A DNA stretch of 64,000 nt, from positions 1,555,529 to 1,619,528 of the forward strand of contig NZ_JAGGKR010000001.1 of NCBI RefSeq assembly GCF_017873855.1, given 5' to 3'. The notes beneath the pieces were generated by a model. The model was not told the origin of the DNA. It was given only the letters and a program-made list of their open reading frames with translations, and did not search any database. This document shows positions 44,558 to 52,425 of this stretch, in pieces. Source of the stretch: Methanolinea mesophila (lineage in GTDB: Archaea > Halobacteriota > Methanomicrobia > Methanomicrobiales > Methanospirillaceae). Position numbers and translations under genes: made by a program. The number at the start of each line of letters is the position of its first letter. Positions within the stretch are counted from its first letter, which is position 1.

Positions 44558-44708
44558 CGACACAAGCCCGACACCGACCGACAACGCACGGATCTCCAAT
44601 ATGCACTCTGATGACCCCGCCACTACACCGACCAACAACGCAGGGACCTCTAGTATGCACTCTGATGACACCGCCACTGCACTGACCGACAACGCAGGGA
44701 TCTCCCGC
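44547..44708. repeat. Tandem 54-bp repeat, three units
   Basis: The units start at 44547, 44601 and 44655 with exact 54-bp spacing and differ by several substitutions. They bridge the dehydrogenase stop and the kinase start. Confidence 0.9.
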
Positions 44709-44720
44709 AATGACCTCTAA
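44547..44720 (+). CDS. 57-aa ORF made of three 18-residue repeats
   Basis: The three 54-bp units at 44547-44600, 44601-44654 and 44655-44708 each begin with ATGCACTCTGA. They encode MHSDDTSPTPTDNARISN and variants in one open frame that ends in TAA at 44720. The frame overlaps the dehydrogenase end and the kinase start. Variation between units keeps the frame open (no stops), which hints at translation. It may equally be a non-coding repeat of the gene junction. No function is proposed. Confidence 0.4.
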   Translation: MHSDDTSPTPTDNARISNMHSDDPATTPTNNAGTSSMHSDDTATALTDNAGISRNDL

Positions 44721-45984
44721 CCACACGCCCGACTGGGACCGCCAGCGGGAGAAGATCATCGGCCTCGGCGAGACCTCGATCCACAAGAGCTACTATCCCG
44801 AGCTCCAGCAGCGGCTCTCCGAACTGCTCAGGAAGAACCAGGAACTCGCCGCCGCCTACCAGCAGCTCGCCGCCGCGGAAGAGGACCTCCGCTCGCACTA
44901 CAACGAGCTCTCGGCGAGGGAGCGGGAGCTCCGGGAGAGCGAGGAGAAGTTCCGGGAGATATTCGATAAGGTCAACGACGCCATATTCATCCACGAGCGG
45001 GGGGAGGACCTGTTCTCCGGCAGGTTCCTGGAGGTCAACGAGGTCGCCTGCCGGCTGGTGGGCGCCACCCGCGAAGCGCTCCTCGATCTCCACCCCCTCG
45101 ATTTTCTCACCCGGAAGAGCGACCTGCCGGCAGGGGAGATCAACGGGAGGTTGAACGCCACCGGTCACGTGCTCTTCGAGACATGGCTTTCGCGGACGGA
45201 CGGGACCGTCTTCCCCGCGGAAGTCAACGCCCACCACGTGACCCTCCTCGGCCGGGAGGTGACCCTCGCGGTGGTGAGGGACATCACCGACCGGAAACTC
45301 GCAGAAGAGGCGCTGAACCGGGCAACCGAGAAATTAAATCTTCTCAACCAGATCACGTTCACCGACATCCAGAACGCGATATTCTCGCTGCATGGGTACT
45401 TCGAGCTGGAGAGGATAGACGCGTTGGACGAGGGGAAGACCGGGTACCGGGAAAAAGAGATCGCCATCGTCCGGAGTATCAGTGAGACACTGAAGTTCGC
45501 CCGGCAGTACCAGAACCTGGGCCTCCGGCCGCCCTCGTGGCAGAGCGTCACCCACTCGTTCCTCTACGCGATCTCTCACCTCGACCTCGGGGAGATCACC
45601 CGGGACCTCGGGGTGGACGGCATCAGTATCTTTGCCGACCCGCACCTGGAGAACGTCTTCTTCACCCTCGCCGAGAACGTGCTCCTGCACGGAAAAACCG
45701 CGACCGCGATCACGCTCAGTGCCCGGGAGACCCAGGACGGGCTGATGATCCTCTTCGGGGACAATGGCGTAGGCGTCCCCGCCGATATGAAGGAGAAGAT
45801 CTTCGACCGGAGGTACGAGGAGAAGAAAGGAATGGGCCTCTTCTTATCCCGGGAGATCCTCTCTATCACCGGGATCACCATCAGGGAGAACGGAACTCCC
45901 GGAACGGGCGCATGCTTCGAGATCCTGGTCCCCCGCGGAGTGTACCGGATCGAGGAGAAAGACCGTACAATACCCGTGTCCTGA
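44710..45984 (+). CDS. PAS sensor histidine kinase lacking the phospho-accepting His
   Basis: This 424-residue soluble protein has a coiled coil (LLRKNQELAAAYQQLAAAEEDL, about 38-75), one PAS domain (SEEKFREIFDKVNDAIFIHE to VVRDITDRKLAEEAL, about 77-203), a dimerisation helix pair and a HATPase domain. The ATPase boxes are complete: ENVLLHG (N), GDNGVGVP (G1) and KGMGLFLSREI (G2). The H-box, which reads TRHDI in related methanogen kinases from memory, reads TFTDIQNAIF here, with Thr218 in the His position. It may be a pseudokinase, use another residue, or act as an ATP-dependent sensor. ATG overlaps the repeat ORF. Confidence 0.85.
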   Translation: MTSNHTPDWDRQREKIIGLGETSIHKSYYPELQQRLSELLRKNQELAAAYQQLAAAEEDLRSHYNELSARERELRESEEKFREIFDKVNDAIFIHERGEDLFSGRFLEVNEVACRLVGATREALLDLHPLDFLTRKSDLPAGEINGRLNATGHVLFETWLSRTDGTVFPAEVNAHHVTLLGREVTLAVVRDITDRKLAEEALNRATEKLNLLNQITFTDIQNAIFSLHGYFELERIDALDEGKTGYREKEIAIVRSISETLKFARQYQNLGLRPPSWQSVTHSFLYAISHLDLGEITRDLGVDGISIFADPHLENVFFTLAENVLLHGKTATAITLSARETQDGLMILFGDNGVGVPADMKEKIFDRRYEEKKGMGLFLSREILSITGITIRENGTPGTGACFEILVPRGVYRIEEKDRTIPVS

Positions 45985-46133
45985 GAAACATCGGACTGTT
46001 GTGAGGGGACCGGCCATGAGATACCGCGTGGGAACACAGTCCCGCCGGTTGGATGAGGGCACTCCCTTTTCAGGGACATCCAGTACCTGGGTTAGTATCC
46101 GATAATTCAGGGACTAACCTCACATTGGGCGGG

Positions 46134-46287
46134 GCAGGCCCCTTGGGTTCGCAATCCCCAGGACCGGAAAAAAATTGAGTAGGGGAGTAGAGTAACGCCA
46201 GACACCGGTGCTGGGAGGAATTTCCCAAAATCCCGTGCGGGGGATCCTGCAGGTCTCTTTCGGTTCGCAATCCCGTGGATCAAAAAA
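46134..46287. repeat. Two degenerate direct repeats in an intergenic region
   Basis: GCAGG-C-CTT...GGTTCGCAATCCC followed by a G/C-rich step and an A-run occurs at 46134-46173 and 46249-46287. The region between the kinase stop (45984) and 46298 has no gene I trust. Confidence 0.5.
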
Positions 46288-46297
46288 GGATGTGGGG

Positions 46298-47101
46298 TTA
46301 GTACCGCCGGATTCCCGACTGGTAGGCGATCTCTTTGGCAAACACGCTGATCTCGCCCGCGGCCGTGGAAGTCTCGGAGTAGAGCACGTCTTCTGCCTTG
46401 TCCCCCTCGTACACCCTGGCCTCCTGGAGGTGGGCGTTGATGTACGCGCTCGCCGAGCCCATGGCGGGGACGTCGCCGAAGCCCGTCATTGAGATATAGT
46501 AATCGGCGGCGACCGCTGGATCGCCCGAATCCATGACGTGGCGTTCGTCCGCGGCTGTGGCGAGTGATGCGAGCGTGACGTCAACCGCGCTGCCCATTTC
46601 GATGATGTTGCAGTAGCCGGGAGTCTCGGTGGTCACCTGGGACACGAACGGGCAGACATAGAGCGACGAAGCATCGAAATACCCATAGTCTGCGGTGTCG
46701 AGCACCATGTTCTCATCGGAGGTCATCCGGCCCGTATCGAGGCCGATAAAGTCCACGGTCTTCCCGTTGTCGAAATTGTAGATGCCCGCCACTGCTACGG
46801 CGGTGTCAAGAGATTGGCCTTTGGTATACTCGATGAGACCCTGGTCCGCGATGGTGTTCTCCGTATAGGACATAACCGCGATGATCTGTCCGTCCAGGAG
46901 CGGGGGGGCGATCAGGTTATCGTCCCCGAGCTGCCATACGATGGAGTCGGTCTCGGTAACGGTGCCGAGTACCTGGGAGATCGTGGAAGTGACGAATCCC
47001 TGCGTCTCGGGGGCCTGGTAGATACCGGTATCTGCTGATGCGGCCGCAAAAAGGGCGAGCAACACGGCCATTGAAATAATAAGCATTGTAGTGGTTCTCA
47101 T
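46298..47101 (-). CDS. Secreted protein, paralogue 3 of a three-member family
   Basis: The 267-residue product is read from ATG 47101 (MRTTTMLIISM) with a signal peptide ending at AAASADTG. It shares with the pair at 34-36 kb the mature N-terminus DTGIYQAPETQGFVTSTISQVLGTVTETDSIV. It also shares SYTENTIADQGLIEYTKGQS, DFIGLDTGRMTSDE, CNIIEMGSAVDVTLASLAT and a SGxxxAYINAHLQEARV segment. It is more divergent and unlinked. This copy has a plain ATG start, unlike the tandem copies. Function is unknown; it is probably an extracellular beta-rich protein. Confidence 0.8.
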   Translation of the reverse strand: MRTTTMLIISMAVLLALFAAASADTGIYQAPETQGFVTSTISQVLGTVTETDSIVWQLGDDNLIAPPLLDGQIIAVMSYTENTIADQGLIEYTKGQSLDTAVAVAGIYNFDNGKTVDFIGLDTGRMTSDENMVLDTADYGYFDASSLYVCPFVSQVTTETPGYCNIIEMGSAVDVTLASLATAADERHVMDSGDPAVAADYYISMTGFGDVPAMGSASAYINAHLQEARVYEGDKAEDVLYSETSTAAGEISVFAKEIAYQSGIRRY

Positions 47102-47650
47102 TTCGAATTCACTGCAGAATTGCTGGATTGTACTGCATGAAAAACTTTTCCCGTCAATACCGGGCAAACAGGTCCATTTTGGTGATCGGAATCAGATTTT
47201 CCATCCGGAGAACGTCCGGCCACGATCGGTCGAGAGCCCGGTTGAATCCGGGAAATGCCGGGCGAAGTCCGGCGAATACGAAATTTGCAGGTGGATAGCT
47301 CTTCCCGAAAGGGACCCGGCAGTCGCTACGAAAACCGGGCCCCCCCGGTTCCGGGAGGGGACGCCACGCCTCCCCTTCCGCTCAGGCCCGGTCGCGAAGT
47401 ACACCTATTAATGGCGAAATTTCATCTGCCGGGGACTGTAGTCGGCATCTACGCGCCTAAACGGGACAGTCCTGGAATCCGTCCGGAAACTACGGGATAC
47501 TTATATCAGGGTTGTCGTGCACCGCTGATATATCCCCGCCCGGGGTCGGCAGGGCTGACGGATCGCCTGACGGGAAGGTCCTTTAGGGTGCAAAAAAATC
47601 CTGCGGGCTTCCACGGCCGACACGTATCCGGGCGGAATGGGGGATTGAGA
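47102..47650. other. 549-bp region without a convincing gene
   Basis: Long frames on both strands here are Arg/Pro-rich and have no RBS. The frame that runs into the gene at 47651 is open from 47255, but its translation upstream of 47651 looks non-coding. Promoters for the divergent genes at 47101 (minus) and 47651 (plus) must lie here; ATACTTATATCAGG at about 47497-47510 is a possible TATA region for the plus-strand operon. Confidence 0.4.
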
Positions 47651-48382
47651 GTGCAGAATATCGAAGATTTTACCCTCAAGGACATGGTAGAGTTCTCAGC
47701 GGCCCTCCGGACGATGGGGACCGGTGCGGACAGCATGGAAGAGGTCGCTCATGGAATCGTCAATTACCTCCATGACAACCTTGTCGACCAGACCACCGGG
47801 GAACGAAATTGTGTACTGGTCCGTTTCTTCAAGACCGTTCCGTATGGCGAACTGGACGCCGACCTGCAGGAGTTTGCACGGGGGGTCCTCAAAGGATCTC
47901 CCGAATCGCCCGACATGAAATGCCTGGTCCTCCTGGCGAGCGCCGGCGCAAAACACGAATGGAACTCGCGGAAGAACTCCGTCGGTCACAAGGCGATTCC
48001 CCTGCCGAGCGGCCAGTTCATCGAGGCGTTTCCCATGATCGCGCAGATCATCCAGCAGATGGGGCTCGAGCTCAACACGCTTATCCGGCCGGACCCGGAG
48101 GTGCTCCTGGACATGTCCCAGACCACCTACAACGTGTTCTACGTCCCGGAGGCGGTGGGGAGCCGGTACGTCCCGGCCCAGGAAGACTTTGTCATTCCCT
48201 GCGGGGTCCGGTCGGTGATCGGGTTCGGCGGCGTCCTGCCGTCGGGAAATCTCTTCGTGACCAACCTGTTCTCTAGGGTGCCGGTCCCGAAGGAGACCGC
48301 GGACATGTTCCGGACGCTCGCCCTGAGCGTGAAAGTTGCGATATTGCCGTTCTATAACACCGTCTTCCGGGAGTCGGAATAA
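47651..48382 (+). CDS. GAF-like sensory protein, first gene of a four-gene operon
   Basis: The 243-residue product is read from GTG 47651 (QNIEDFTLKDMVEFSAALRTMGTGADSMEEV), preceded by GGGGGATTGAGA. It has no TM segment. The layout resembles a GAF-type sensor: SMEEVAHGIVNYLHDNLVDQTTGERNCVLVRFFKT, later FVIPCGVRSVIGFGGVLPSGNLFVTNLFSRVPVPKETADMFRTLALSVKVAILPF. A helix following the last strand is typical of GAF. The family is recognised only loosely. It is followed by a coiled-coil protein and a RecA-like protein at short spacing, suggesting a signalling complex. Confidence 0.7.
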   Translation: MQNIEDFTLKDMVEFSAALRTMGTGADSMEEVAHGIVNYLHDNLVDQTTGERNCVLVRFFKTVPYGELDADLQEFARGVLKGSPESPDMKCLVLLASAGAKHEWNSRKNSVGHKAIPLPSGQFIEAFPMIAQIIQQMGLELNTLIRPDPEVLLDMSQTTYNVFYVPEAVGSRYVPAQEDFVIPCGVRSVIGFGGVLPSGNLFVTNLFSRVPVPKETADMFRTLALSVKVAILPFYNTVFRESE

Positions 48383-48397
48383 AGGAGGGATGAAACC

Positions 48398-48802
48398 ATG
48401 ATGAAAGATGCTCCCCCCGAGGGAAAGATATCCAATCTCGAAGCGATGGTAGTATCGCTCAACGAGCTGCTCACGGTGCAGGAAAAGGTTGTCGGCGAGC
48501 AGTCGGACCGGATACGGCAGGACGAGATCGCGTTGGAGGAGAGCAACGACCGGTTCCTCGCGTTTATCAAGGAAGCGGCGATGCGGCTCAAGAACCCGAT
48601 CGAGGTGGTGGAAGAGAACATTGCGCTCGTGGTGGACGAGATCGAGAAAGAGCAGTTCGAGAGCAGGGACATCTCGCTGCAGCTGAAAGTCCAGGTGCGC
48701 AATCTGGAACAGATCCGGCAGAACATCATCGAACTCAACAAGGCGATCGTGGACCGTACCGGTGACATCCCCGAGCCCGCGAAAAAGTTTCTCACGGAAT
48801 AG
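48398..48802 (+). CDS. Coiled-coil protein of the signalling-type operon
   Basis: This 134-residue protein is almost entirely helical with heptads: ISNLEAMVVSLNELLTVQEKVVGEQSDRIRQDEIALEESNDRFLAFIKEAAMRLKNPIEVVEENI, then LQLKVQVRNLEQIRQNIIELNKAI. The FLAFIKEAAMRLKNPI stretch resembles the H-box helix of histidine kinases without the His. It has no ATPase domain, so it may be a scaffold or a stripped dimerisation module. GGAGGG lies upstream. The start is at 48398 or 48401. Confidence 0.7.
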   Translation: MMKDAPPEGKISNLEAMVVSLNELLTVQEKVVGEQSDRIRQDEIALEESNDRFLAFIKEAAMRLKNPIEVVEENIALVVDEIEKEQFESRDISLQLKVQVRNLEQIRQNIIELNKAIVDRTGDIPEPAKKFLTE

Positions 48803-48813
48803 GTGAAAACGGA

Positions 48814-49395
48814 ATGGCATTTCCCCTGGAAGACTTCCAGAACGAGGAGATATACCTCATCATGGCCTCGGCCGCGGAGATCCGGCAGAAGAACATCGAA
48901 CTGATCCGGATGCTGCTGGATAAAGATTACGAGGTCCTGGTAATCACTACCAACCAGCCTTACGATATCCTGAAAAAGAACTACGAGAAGAACGGGATCC
49001 CGATGGACCGGATCACGGTGGTCGACACCGTGACGAAGTACGCCCTCGGCCGCGACCACGAACCGGTGCCGAACTGCCGGTTCGTGACCAACCCCGCGGA
49101 CCTGACCGCCATAGGGATCGCGGTAACGGAATCCCTCGGCGGGCTCAAAGGAAAGAAAGTATCCCTCCTCTTCGACTCGGTCAACTCCATGCTGATCTAC
49201 ATCTCGTCCGCGAACATCACCAAGTTCGTGCACTTCGTGACCAACAAACTGCGGCTGACAGGGTTCTCAGGGATCTTCCTCGCGGTGGAAAAGGGGCTCG
49301 ACCCGGACGTCCTCACCCAGCTGATCACCTTCGTGGACAAGGCCATCGACCTCGAGAAGGCGGGTGCGAATCTGAAAGAGATTCCGGCGGGATGA
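48814..49395 (+). CDS. RecA/KaiC-fold protein without a P-loop
   Basis: This 193-residue protein has the strand order of a KaiC-like RecA domain: EIYLIMASAAEIRQKNIELIRMLLDKDYEVLVITTNQPYDILKKNYEKNGI. It continues with VVDTVTKYAL, NPADLTAIGIAVTESLGGL, KVSLLFDSVNSMLIY and GFSGIFLAVEKGLDPDVLTQLITFVDKAI. The Walker A position reads SAAEIRQKN, so nucleotide binding is unlikely in the usual way. An excellent RBS (AGGTGA) precedes ATG. These proteins occur in euryarchaeal signalling operons; function is inferred as regulatory. Confidence 0.7.
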   Translation: MAFPLEDFQNEEIYLIMASAAEIRQKNIELIRMLLDKDYEVLVITTNQPYDILKKNYEKNGIPMDRITVVDTVTKYALGRDHEPVPNCRFVTNPADLTAIGIAVTESLGGLKGKKVSLLFDSVNSMLIYISSANITKFVHFVTNKLRLTGFSGIFLAVEKGLDPDVLTQLITFVDKAIDLEKAGANLKEIPAG

Positions 49396-49414
49396 TTTCA
49401 AGGAAAGGGGCACA

Positions 49415-49855
49415 ATGGAGGAGGGGATCTATTATGCCGGGATCGTCGCCGGGCTGCTGGTACTCGTCGTAGGGTTCGGGTTTCACTGGATCGGCCAGCT
49501 CATCTCGGTCACGAACCGGCCGCTCGCGATACGGCTCGGGATCTGGGAGAAGGACAACCTGCCGGAGTACGAAACATACGAAAACGCGATCGCGGTCGCC
49601 GACGTGGCAATCGGCTGGACCTACGGCGTTGCGGGGGTCGGGCTCCTGCTCGGGGCTACCTGGGGGTATATGCTCGCCTGGATCCCGGGAGTCGTGCTGG
49701 TGTACCACAGCATTTCCTTCTGGTTCTGGACCGGGAACCAGAAGAAGGCGGGCCATCCCACCATGATGACCCGGAACCCGGCGAGAGCAGGGTGGTTCCT
49801 GGCAAACCTGGTCACCGGGCTGCTTGCAATTTCCGTGGCATGGACCGCGGGATAA
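49415..49855 (+). CDS. Four-TM membrane protein, last gene of the signalling-type operon
   Basis: This 146-residue protein has hydrophobic segments YYAGIVAGLLVLVVGFGFHWI, VADVAIGWTYGVAGVGLLLGATWGYMLAWIP, VVLVYHSISFWFW and AGWFLANLVTGLLAISVAW. The family is not recognised. It is 19 bp after the RecA-like gene, with AAGGGGC upstream, so it could anchor the soluble partners at the membrane. Confidence 0.7.
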   Translation: MEEGIYYAGIVAGLLVLVVGFGFHWIGQLISVTNRPLAIRLGIWEKDNLPEYETYENAIAVADVAIGWTYGVAGVGLLLGATWGYMLAWIPGVVLVYHSISFWFWTGNQKKAGHPTMMTRNPARAGWFLANLVTGLLAISVAWTAG

Positions 49856-49891
49856 TAGAAACGAAATACTGCGAGGGGTGCGGTGAAAGGG

Positions 49892-49964
49892 ATATCACCG
49901 GGGATCCAGAAAACGGAATCGGTAGGTGAGGTCAGAAGAGGAATATCACCGGGGATCCAGAAAA
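49892..49964. repeat. Pair of 22-bp direct repeats between convergent genes
   Basis: ATATCACCGGGGATCCAGAA recurs at 49892-49911 and 49943-49962, a spacing of 51 bp, in the gap between the four-TM gene and the protease-nuclease gene. Confidence 0.75.
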
Positions 49965-49997
49965 AGGGGAATTCTGGGGGAGTCCGGTCGGTTTCGC

Positions 49998-51818
49998 CTA
50001 GAGCCGGATATCCCCGGGGCCTTCGACGAGCCTTCCCGATGTGCCCTCGATTCTCGCGAGAGGATCGTATCTCGCGAGGTCCCCGAAATCGACCCCGGTG
50101 AGCCCTTTGATGGTGGCGACCGGGACCTGGTACGTCTTGTACTCGCCGTAGGCGAACTCGAGGTCCGAGATCAGGTTCTTCTGCGTCTGGAGGTATGCCG
50201 TGGCTGAAAGCGTGCCGTCGTCCTTCACCATCGCGACCACCTTCCAGAACTCGGCCGGAATCCGGAACTCTCCCTTGTAGACGAGGTCGTCCTCCCGGAA
50301 GACCGGTCCGGTAAACACCGAGACACGGAGGCCGTAATTCCCGGCATTCTGCAGGATGTAATCCTCGAGCCGGAGCCAGGAGATCCGGTTCAGTTTCTTG
50401 TGCTGCGGGGAGCAGTTGGTGAAGTGGAACGTGTCTTCGTTCGCCTCGTACGCGTTGTCGCCCCAGACCGGGTCGATCCTCCGCACCAGGTGCCCCTGGT
50501 CGAGGTCGTTCTTCTCGTAGAGGTCCGGCCCGCACTGGAGGCTCCGGTCGATCCTCGGGTCGAAGTACCACTTGTCCGTATCGCGGCCGATCGACTGGAG
50601 CCGGCTGCCGTCGATGTTCACCGCGGTGAAGAACGCGAGGCGGCGGGATCTGCTCATCACCACCGAGAAATGGGTGTATTTCAGGTCCCGGCTCCCGTCC
50701 GCCGGTGTCGCGACGTCCTCCTCCTGTGCGGCAGAGAGTGCCGGGAGGGGAATGACGTGTTCGCCCCCCAGGAATGCGGGGTCGTACCCGGTCGACCCTT
50801 CGTACCATTCGGCAGCGAGTGCTCCCAGCGTCATCCCGGATGGCACGGCCGGGACCGGGACTGCGGGGACCTGCCCGAAGGCAGCGAGAAGCTCGTCCAG
50901 CAGCCGCGCCTGTCCGGGCTTCATGGCCTCCTTCCGGGAGGCGAGCGCTGCCAGGATGGCACTGACCCGCACCCCCTCGTTCGCGATATAGTTCATGGGA
51001 TCGTTCGGATCCTGCACGCCGGCATGGTGGAGTGCGACCACCCTCCAGTCGTCTGAGAAGACCGGGGACCCCGAGGAACCCGGCTGGGTATCGGTGAGAT
51101 AGTGGAGGAAGCTCTCCTTGACCCCGATCATCTGGTTCTCGCGAACCGCCACCGCCTTCGGGGCGCCTCCGGGGTGCTGCACAATGGACACGTACTCCCC
51201 TTTCATGATCTTGCCGGTCTGCCCGACGAGCGGCAGGTACCCGAACCCGTCGAGCGTCGTTCCGTCCTGCGACCGCGGTTCTACCGCGACCAGGGCGAAG
51301 TCGAGTGTCCTGTCCGTCTCGAAGAACCGCTCGGGGGCGAGGCGGAACGATTTGACCGGGAGCGGATACTGGTTCAGGTCGTTCTCGTAGTCGAACTGCG
51401 CAAGGCTGTATTTCGCATGCTCCGTGGTCTCGAGGATGTGATTGTTGGTCAGGAGAAGCGTCGGCGACACGAGAAATCCCGTCCCGTACCAGAGCACCCT
51501 CCCGATCGCGTCGCGGACCTCGATCCGGCAGACCGACCTGCTCACCCGTTTCCCCATCTCCAGGAAGGATATGGGGAAGAGATCGCTTCTCCCCATCACC
51601 CGTTCGAGGGCGAGAGAGTCTCCGGGGTCCAGGAGCTCCTTCCGTTCGTCGATCCGTTCCGGCGTCGCGTGACTGGAAGGAGTCCCGACGGCGAGCGATT
51701 GCCTGTACTCGTCCCAGTTGTCGATCGCCCGCATGAACCGCTCCGTCGCTGCTTTCTCCTGTTCCGCGACACGGTCCTTGTTACATTCCGTGAGTATCGT
51801 TCCTTGTCCTGGTATCAT
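49998..51818 (-). CDS. Trypsin-like protease fused to a NUC1-type DNA/RNA non-specific endonuclease
   Basis: This 606-residue protein has no signal peptide. The N-terminal half is a trypsin-like protease: GTGFLVSPTLLLTNNHILE (His, about 128), LDFALVAVEP (Asp, about 172) and PGSSGSPVFSDDWRVVALHHAG (Ser, about 248). The C-terminal half is a beta-beta-alpha metal nuclease: SRRLAFFTAVNIDG, DQGHLVRRIDPVWG (catalytic His; DRGH is usual, here DQGH, about 440), FHFTNCSPQHKKLN and VFTGPVF. Such fusions occur in bacteria. The protease may release the nuclease in response to a signal, as in cell-suicide systems, but this is inferred. Confidence 0.88.
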   Translation of the reverse strand: MIPGQGTILTECNKDRVAEQEKAATERFMRAIDNWDEYRQSLAVGTPSSHATPERIDERKELLDPGDSLALERVMGRSDLFPISFLEMGKRVSRSVCRIEVRDAIGRVLWYGTGFLVSPTLLLTNNHILETTEHAKYSLAQFDYENDLNQYPLPVKSFRLAPERFFETDRTLDFALVAVEPRSQDGTTLDGFGYLPLVGQTGKIMKGEYVSIVQHPGGAPKAVAVRENQMIGVKESFLHYLTDTQPGSSGSPVFSDDWRVVALHHAGVQDPNDPMNYIANEGVRVSAILAALASRKEAMKPGQARLLDELLAAFGQVPAVPVPAVPSGMTLGALAAEWYEGSTGYDPAFLGGEHVIPLPALSAAQEEDVATPADGSRDLKYTHFSVVMSRSRRLAFFTAVNIDGSRLQSIGRDTDKWYFDPRIDRSLQCGPDLYEKNDLDQGHLVRRIDPVWGDNAYEANEDTFHFTNCSPQHKKLNRISWLRLEDYILQNAGNYGLRVSVFTGPVFREDDLVYKGEFRIPAEFWKVVAMVKDDGTLSATAYLQTQKNLISDLEFAYGEYKTYQVPVATIKGLTGVDFGDLARYDPLARIEGTSGRLVEGPGDIRL

Positions 51819-51852
51819 GGTTCGTACTACCCAGGAGATCGATTGATGAGCC

Positions 51853-51866
51853 TATTATATATTTAT
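51853..51866 (-). promoter_or_regulatory. TATA box of the protease-nuclease gene
   Basis: On the minus strand AATAAATATATAAT lies 35-48 bp before ATG 51818. It is the only strong TATA motif in this GC-rich stretch. Confidence 0.6.
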
Positions 51867-52018
51867 TACTCTAATAAAAGTAATAGAATATTGCCGGGAT
51901 AGGATAGTGACAGCCTCGCAAAGCCTTCGAATTTCACGTTGCAACCCGGTGCCAGGGCGATCCCTAAGAGCACGCGAAAGGTATCCCTATCGTCCGGCGG
52001 AAAAAAGAAGGTGTCCTG

Positions 52019-52213
52019 TTACTGCAGCGCGATTCCGCCGGTGAAATTCACGATGAAGAGCTGGATCCCGTCGGTCTGCGGCGGTGAAAGCGGGGTATGG
52101 TCGTTGTTCACCAGTTCTACGTAGAAGCGGTGAATCCCCACCGGGACGCCGGTGAAGGTATGGGAGGTGCTTGCCGAGGGTGCCCACACGGATTCCAACG
52201 GTATCCTCGGCAC
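52019..52213 (-). pseudogene. Gene fragment, C-terminal end of a secreted beta-domain protein
   Basis: On the minus strand a 64-codon frame reads SHTFTGVPVGIHRFYVELVNNDHTPLSPPQTDGIQLFIVNFTGG to a stop. That looks like the last strands of an Ig-like or copper-binding type domain. No N-terminus or RBS is found, and an in-frame stop lies just upstream. It is probably a remnant of a larger gene. The rest of 51,900-52,425 shows no other gene. Confidence 0.4.
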
Positions 52214-52425
52214 GATTGTCTACTGGATACACCCCTGCAAATTTTTCCTGGAACTCCCGGTCTCTAAAACTGACCCCGCGAGCCGGAATAAACGCTCCGT
52301 TACCGGTCGGAGGAAGGATCACTCCGTTCGCTCGAAGCCTGAATTCAATGAACGGGCGAACAGTTACTCTACCGCAGGGAATTTCATAACCTTTTAATCA
52401 GCTCGGGAAAAATACTCCATTATCT

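Noticed and set aside
46134..46175. tRNA-like TTCGCAATC loop
   Set aside because: The T-loop position 58 would be C, there is no matching acceptor or anticodon arm, and the repeat at 46249 does not fold as tRNA either. No tRNA or rRNA gene is seen in the window.
47255..47650. N-terminal extension of the GAF-like protein
   Set aside because: Arg/Pro/Gly-rich translation without structure; GTG 47651 has a GGGGGA RBS and begins the conserved-looking domain.
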